A stretch of 7,762 bases of DNA from Chloroflexota bacterium. GTDB lineage: Bacteria; Chloroflexota; UBA6077. Shown here piece by piece: positions 4,606 through 7,762 of the stretch. The DNA is taken from contig JAJZQR010000258.1 in assembly GCA_021806765.1 (NCBI GenBank), forward strand, positions 1-7,762. Reading direction: 5' to 3'. Numbering within the stretch: position 1 is the first letter of the stretch; each line of letters begins with the position of its first letter. The notes beneath the pieces were generated by a model, which saw nothing but the letters and a program-made list of their open reading frames with translations, searched no databases and had not been told where the DNA came from. Made by a program: the position numbers and the translations under genes.

Positions 4606-5445
4606 ATGATAGCACCGTTGCTCGTCACCCTCAGGGAGGGATTAGAGGCCACGCTGATCCTGGGAATAATCCTGGCCTATCTGACCAGGACTGGAAACCG
4701 AAGTCGCTCCGGTCCAGTGTGGGTGGGAACGGGCCTCGCCGTCCTCGTCAGCCTGCTGGCCGGAGCCGCCGTCTTCTTCACCGTGGGCGAACTGCAGGGC
4801 ACCACCGAGGCGATCTTCGAGGGCAGCACGATGCTTCTCGCCGTGGCGATGCTCACCTACATGGTAGTCTGGATGAGGCGGCAGGCCTCGGGCATCCGGG
4901 CAGGGCTTCAGGAAAAGCTCCAAGCGGCGCTTAGCTCGGGATCCGGACTCGCCCTCCTGCTTATGGCCTTCGTGGTAGTGGCACGGGAAGGGATTGAAAT
5001 GGCTCTCTTCTTCTTTGCCGCCAGCCGAACCAGCACGCCCGTCGAGTCGGCCATCGGCGGGGTCCTCGGGTTGGCCCTGGCGGCCGGCCTCGGCTACTCC
5101 GTCTATCGGGGCAGTCACCGGCTGAACCTGCGGGCCTTCTTCAATGCAACCGGTGTTCTCCTCATCCTCTTTGCCGGGGGGCTTCTGGCTCATGGAATCC
5201 ACGAGTACCAGGAAGTTGGGCTTCTGCCGGAGATCGTCGGGCACGTCTGGGACATCAACTGGCTCCTCGACGACGGTTCCACCCTGGGGCGCTTCCTCAC
5301 GGCCCTGGTCGGCTACAACGGGAACCCCTCTCTGCTGGAGGTGCTGGCCTACTTCGTTTACCTGGCGACGGCCTTCACCTACTTCCTGCGTTCGGGCAAG
5401 AGACCGCAGAGGACGGCGGAGACCGGATCCCGGCAGGCCGCCTAG
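4606..5445 (+). CDS. FTR1/EfeU-family high-affinity iron permease
   Basis: This 279-residue inner-membrane protein has about seven transmembrane helices and the two REGxE motifs that define the family: REGLE at 10-14 in the first helix and REGIE at 127-131 in the fourth. Their glutamates line the iron path. A conserved hydrophilic region near 195-230 (HGIHEYQEVGLLPEIVGHVWDINWLLDDGS) is also typical. It imports iron, probably Fe(III) or Fe(II) coupled to an oxidation step, into the cytoplasm. The usual partners EfeO and EfeB are not adjacent, so the protein is either stand-alone or its partners lie elsewhere. AGAGAGG eight bases before the ATG is the ribosome site. The divergent DtxR-type gene and two palindromes upstream indicate repression when iron is plentiful. 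The basic C-terminal tail (SGKRPQRTAETGSRQAA) is cytoplasmic if the seven-helix model holds. Confidence 0.94.
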   Translation: MIAPLLVTLREGLEATLILGIILAYLTRTGNRSRSGPVWVGTGLAVLVSLLAGAAVFFTVGELQGTTEAIFEGSTMLLAVAMLTYMVVWMRRQASGIRAGLQEKLQAALSSGSGLALLLMAFVVVAREGIEMALFFFAASRTSTPVESAIGGVLGLALAAGLGYSVYRGSHRLNLRAFFNATGVLLILFAGGLLAHGIHEYQEVGLLPEIVGHVWDINWLLDDGSTLGRFLTALVGYNGNPSLLEVLAYFVYLATAFTYFLRSGKRPQRTAETGSRQAA

Positions 5446-5509
5446 CTTGGCCCTCAGAGATCGTTCTCCTGTGATATCATTCGCGAAACAGGACAAGAGG
5501 CTGCCATCC

Positions 5510-6226
5510 GTGACCGTCACCACGATCTTTCTGGACCTTTACCAGACCCTGGTCTACTTCCACCCCGAGCGAGAGTACCGGCAGGCGATAGCCCTCAAGC
5601 ACTTCGGCTTCGAGGTGGACCCTGCCGACCTCCGCCGGGGTTACCTGGCCGCCGACCACTACTACACCCTGGCCGGCATGGAGACCCCCGTCCACCTGCT
5701 AAGCCGTCAGGAGCGGGACCGGGTCTACCTTCGCTACCAGCAGGTGATGATGGAGGAGGCCGGCCTAGGCCACGCCCTCCACCTGGCCGAGGAGATCCGC
5801 CATAGCTACTGGGAACAGGAGAGGGAGCTACGGCCCTTCCCCGAGGTGGTGCCGGCCCTCACCGGCCTCAAGGATGCCGGGTACCGGCTGGGACTCATTA
5901 CCAACGTCACCGACGACCCCGCGCCAGACCTGCAGCGGATCGGGCTACGAGAATGGTTCGACGTGGTGACGGCCTCCTGCCTCGTAGGGTTCGACAAGCC
6001 CGACCCCAGGATCTTCCAGGCGGCCATGGGCGAGATGGGCATCACTCCGGAGCAGGGGGTGCACGTGGGCGACCAGTTCCTGGCCGATGTGGAGGGAGCC
6101 CAATCCGTAGGGCTGAAGGCGGTTCTGCTGGACAGGTACGGCCTCCAACCGGACCGCCATCCCCTCAGCATCCGAAGTCTGCAAGAGCTGGCACCCCTCC
6201 TGCACAACGGCCTGGTCGAGGGCTGA
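5510..6226 (+). CDS. HAD-superfamily hydrolase (phosphatase/dehalogenase type)
   Basis: The 238-residue cytoplasmic protein has the Rossmann-like HAD core with a helical cap of about 15-105 (subclass I). Motif I is FLDLYQTLV with nucleophile D9 and T13. Motif II is LITN with T131. Motif III is FDKPDP with K163. Motif IV is GDQFLAD with D188 and D193. Position +2 after the nucleophile is Tyr11, not the Asp found in most HAD phosphatases, while motif IV is phosphatase-like. The substrate cannot be deduced; a small phosphorylated metabolite is the default guess. The open frame extends far upstream through the FTR1 gene, but GTG 5510 has AAGAGG nine bases before it and places motif I near the N-terminus as expected. 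An in-frame GTG at 5471 lacks a ribosome site. It lies 64 bases after the FTR1 stop and could be co-transcribed. It is the only gene here ending in TGA. Confidence 0.88.
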   Translation: MTVTTIFLDLYQTLVYFHPEREYRQAIALKHFGFEVDPADLRRGYLAADHYYTLAGMETPVHLLSRQERDRVYLRYQQVMMEEAGLGHALHLAEEIRHSYWEQERELRPFPEVVPALTGLKDAGYRLGLITNVTDDPAPDLQRIGLREWFDVVTASCLVGFDKPDPRIFQAAMGEMGITPEQGVHVGDQFLADVEGAQSVGLKAVLLDRYGLQPDRHPLSIRSLQELAPLLHNGLVEG

Positions 6227-6280
6227 GGACTGAGGACTGGGAACCGTACGACTCTGTCTCAGTCCTCAGTCCCCAGTCCC
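6225..6280. repeat. Inverted array of heptamer repeats between the HAD and PHP genes
   Basis: Two tandem GAGGACT units (6225-6238, starting inside the HAD stop codon) face three tandem CAGTCCY units (6260-6280) on the other side of a short unique stretch. The two sides are complementary: 6227-6239 pairs with 6260-6272 in 13 uninterrupted pairs around a 20-base loop. There is no U-tract, so it is not a standard terminator. It could be a REP-like or mRNA-stability element dividing the two genes. It ends shortly before the PHP ribosome site at 6288. Confidence 0.6.
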
Positions 6281-6295
6281 CGCAACTGGAGGAGC

Positions 6296-7108
6296 ATGAG
6301 CACCGGACTGATGGACTACCACATCCACACCTCCCGATGCGGCCACGCGGTGGGAACCATGGAAGAGTACGTGGAGCGGGCCCTCGTCGTGGGACTGGGC
6401 GAGATGGGCTTCTCAGACCATCTCTATCTGTACTTCCTGCCGCCCGACCGCAGGGACCCCAGTCTAGCCATGGACGAGCGGGAACTCCCGGAATACGTGG
6501 AGAGCGTGCTGCGGCTGCGCGACCGCTATCCCCAGATCCCCATTCGGCTGGGGGTAGAGGCCGATTACTACCCGGGATACGAAGAGATCCTGCAGCGGAT
6601 CCTGGAGCCCTACCCCTGGGACTACGTCTACGGATCCATCCACTTCATCGACGGCTGGGGGTTCGACGACCCCAAATACGTGGATCGATATCTCCAGTGG
6701 AACATCGACGAGCTGTACGCACGCTACTTCGGTCTGGTGAAGGACGCCGCGGCCACCGGTCTCTTCGACGTCATGGGCCACCTGGACGTGATCAAGAAGT
6801 TCGGCCACCGGCCGAAAGGCGACGTGAGTTCCCTCTACGCCGGCGTGGCAGCGGCCCTGAAGGACGCGGGCGTGGCCATCGAGGTAAGCACGGCGGGGCT
6901 CCGAAAGCCGGTGGGGGAGATCTACCCTAGCCCGACCCTCCTGGCCGAGTGTGGCCGCATGGGGGTGCCCGCCTCCCTCGGGTCGGACTCCCACCAGCCC
7001 TCCGAGGTGGGCATCTACTTCGACCGGGCGCTGGAGGCGCTGCGGGCGGCCGGATACCATGAGATAGTCCGCTTTCAGCAGCGTAGACGAGCCCCCGTTC
7101 CCCTGTAG
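6296..7108 (+). CDS. PHP-domain histidinol-phosphatase (HisJ/HisK family)
   Basis: The 270-residue protein fits the HisJ-type histidinol-phosphate phosphatase, which removes phosphate from L-histidinol phosphate in the penultimate part of histidine synthesis using a trinuclear metal centre. Motifs in order are DYHIHT (7-12, HxH) with CGH (15-17), FSDH (39-42), GVEADYYPG (86-94), YGSIHFID (112-119), FDVMGHLDVIKKFG (157-170), IEVSTAGLRKP (195-205) and LGSDSH (228-233). These supply metal ligands H9, H11, H17, D41/H42, E88, H116, H162, D231 and H233. Length and motif spacing are normal. GGAGG lies three bases before the ATG at 6296, rather close; the next ATG, codon 6, is too near the HxH motif to be preferred. 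No other his genes adjoin, so another phosphoester substrate is possible. The heptamer palindrome upstream may isolate it from the HAD gene. Confidence 0.92.
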   Translation: MSTGLMDYHIHTSRCGHAVGTMEEYVERALVVGLGEMGFSDHLYLYFLPPDRRDPSLAMDERELPEYVESVLRLRDRYPQIPIRLGVEADYYPGYEEILQRILEPYPWDYVYGSIHFIDGWGFDDPKYVDRYLQWNIDELYARYFGLVKDAAATGLFDVMGHLDVIKKFGHRPKGDVSSLYAGVAAALKDAGVAIEVSTAGLRKPVGEIYPSPTLLAECGRMGVPASLGSDSHQPSEVGIYFDRALEALRAAGYHEIVRFQQRRRAPVPL

Positions 7109-7119
7109 CCGGCCAATGC

Positions 7120-7147
7120 TTGCACCGACGGGTTTACCATGTATAAT
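7120..7147 (+). promoter_or_regulatory. Sigma-A promoter of the LysM gene
   Basis: TTGCAC (7120-7125) and a perfect TATAAT (7142-7147) are 16 bases apart, just after the stop of the phosphatase gene. The start of transcription is expected near 7154, about 30 bases before the ATG. Confidence 0.7.
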
Positions 7148-7185
7148 GTCCGCGTCGCGCCGCCTCTAGTAGCAGGGAGGTGCAG

Positions 7186-7593
7186 ATGCATATTCATGAC
7201 CTGGATCGCCGGCGGATCCAAGGCTCGGGTTGGCGTGCCCTGACCAGCCGCATACCCCCTCAGGTCGCCGTGGGGGCCGTGGCCATCGCGGCCATCGTCC
7301 TCGCCTTCGCTTTCCGGTCGAGCGCGAGTCCCGAGGGAACCGCGTCCAATCCCTCCGTCGCTCGACCGACGGCGGCCCCTGCAGCGGTCCTTTCCGTTCC
7401 CACGACTCTCCCGAGCCCGACCCCGAAGCAGGAGCGCATCCACGTGGTGGCCTCCGGAGATACCCTCACCGGTATCGCCCAGAAGTTTTACGGAGACGCC
7501 TCTAAGTGGAGCAAGATCTTCGAGGCCAATCGCGACGTCCTGCCCAGCTCCAACAGTCTCCAGATCGGCCAGAAACTGAAGATCCCTGACTAG
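7186..7593 (+). CDS. Membrane-anchored LysM-domain protein
   Basis: The 135-residue protein has a short basic cytoplasmic N-terminus (DLDRRR and WRALTSR), one transmembrane helix at about 26-43 (PQVAVGAVAIAAIVLAFAF), and a proline/threonine/alanine-rich flexible linker at about 46-82. A single C-terminal LysM domain covers about 85-134 (IHVVASGDTLTGIAQKFYGD, then LQIGQKLKIPD). LysM binds N-acetylglucosamine-containing glycans such as peptidoglycan, so the domain should sit outside the membrane and tether the cell surface. There is no catalytic domain and no lipobox. ATG 7186 has GGGAGG five bases before it and is chosen over the in-frame GTG 7180, which overlaps that ribosome site. The gene is alone, with its own promoter and a terminator-like hairpin. 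Single-TM LysM proteins of this size are common and mostly uncharacterised. Confidence 0.88.
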   Translation: MHIHDLDRRRIQGSGWRALTSRIPPQVAVGAVAIAAIVLAFAFRSSASPEGTASNPSVARPTAAPAAVLSVPTTLPSPTPKQERIHVVASGDTLTGIAQKFYGDASKWSKIFEANRDVLPSSNSLQIGQKLKIPD

Positions 7594-7616
7594 GACCATT
7601 TGGAGTGCTGCGGCCT

Positions 7617-7651
7617 GACGCCGCTTTCACCCCGACCTGAAGCGGCGTCTT
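7617..7651 (+). terminator. Terminator-like hairpin after the LysM gene
   Basis: GACGCCGCTT (7617-7626) pairs exactly with AAGCGGCGTC (7640-7649), giving ten pairs around a 13-base loop, 23 bases beyond the stop. Only a short TT follows, so it is an imperfect intrinsic terminator. Confidence 0.6.
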
Positions 7652-7679
7652 CCGAGGGGGGATGCTGCTGCTGTCGACT

Positions 7680-7722
7680 GTAGGGGCGAACGACCGTTCG
7701 TCCCTACGCCCAAAACGTAGGG
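7680..7722. repeat. Two adjacent palindromic intergenic repeats
   Basis: GTAGGGGCGAACG (7680-7692) pairs with CGTTCGTCCCTAC (7695-7707) through 13 positions with one G-T wobble. The tail CCCTACG (7702-7708) also pairs with CGTAGGG (7716-7722), so the two stems compete for one arm. Palindromes with GTAGGGGCG/CGCCCCTAC arms are familiar as dispersed REP-like elements in several phyla, including Chloroflexota. Copy number in this genome cannot be judged from one window. Confidence 0.6.
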
Positions 7723-7762
7723 CGGGGGCATGGGAAACGCCGAAATAGGGCGAAGCATTCCC
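7718..7762. repeat. Partial repeat unit at the right edge
   Basis: TAGGGCG followed by GGGGCAT at 7718-7731 recurs as TAGGGCG-AAGCAT at 7746-7758, and the window then stops at CATTCCC. This looks like the beginning of a further palindromic unit of the same repeat cluster, continuing outside the window. There is no coding signal in 7652-7762. Confidence 0.4.

Noticed and set aside
5144..5509. Upstream extension of the HAD frame through the end of the FTR1 gene.
   Set aside because: The extra 122 residues are rich in Arg/Ser/Thr and read the FTR1 gene out of frame; motif I starts eight residues after GTG 5510, which has a ribosome site.
4642..5523. A 293-codon minus-strand open frame across the FTR1 gene.
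   Set aside because: It is antisense to a gene with clear REGxE motifs and helices, its translation is low-complexity and charged without a family, and it has no credible ribosome site. It is a by-product of GC-rich codons.
6464..7060. A 198-codon minus-strand frame across the PHP gene.
   Set aside because: Antisense to a gene with all PHP metal motifs; Val/Gly/Arg-rich with no ribosome site.

Overview
The window is GC-rich bacterial chromosome with ten well-supported protein genes, at least five clean sigma-A-type promoters and several inverted-repeat elements. No rRNA, tRNA, CRISPR array or complete mobile element is visible. The gene set is a MarR regulator, a stand-alone biotin ligase, a TPR protein with an acidic tail, a DtxR regulator beside an FTR1 permease, a HAD hydrolase, a PHP histidinol-phosphatase and a LysM protein. 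Together with the style of the intergenic palindromes, this suggests an uncultured or thermophilic Chloroflexota-like organism. That assignment is inference from protein flavour, not from a phylogenetic marker. Nine of the ten genes end in TAG, which is unusual for a GC-rich bacterium.

Left part (1-1640). Two copies of a ~24-bp repeat lie at the extreme left edge and may be the end of an IS21-like element that continues outside the window. Next is a marR-family gene whose promoter carries two overlapping perfect palindromes. It converges on birA so tightly that both stop codons sit in one CTAG. birA has a long, highly structured 5' leader. This contains a strong promoter, a Shine-Dalgarno sequence perfectly complementary to the 16S tail, a 23-codon reading frame, and a 15-bp perfect hairpin just before the birA ribosome site.

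Middle part (1663-4387, all minus strand). It holds a TPR protein with a disordered acidic C-terminus, a 62-residue coiled-coil protein, a polytopic membrane protein of unknown function, and a DtxR/MntR-family metalloregulator. The TPR and membrane-protein genes have their own promoters, and a strong hairpin separates the membrane gene from the coiled-coil gene.

Right part (4606-7593, plus strand). The DtxR gene is divergent from an FTR1 iron permease. The shared spacer contains two DtxR-like palindromes, one on a promoter, so this is most simply an iron-responsive import module. Downstream are a HAD hydrolase, a PHP-type histidinol-phosphatase and, from its own promoter, a membrane-anchored LysM protein followed by a terminator-like hairpin. 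The last ~90 bases are clustered palindromic repeats.

The most novel-looking element is the birA leader, where a short ORF and mutually exclusive pairings around the birA ribosome site look like an attenuator. The iron module is the clearest functional unit. Everything else is ordinary housekeeping or uncharacterised.
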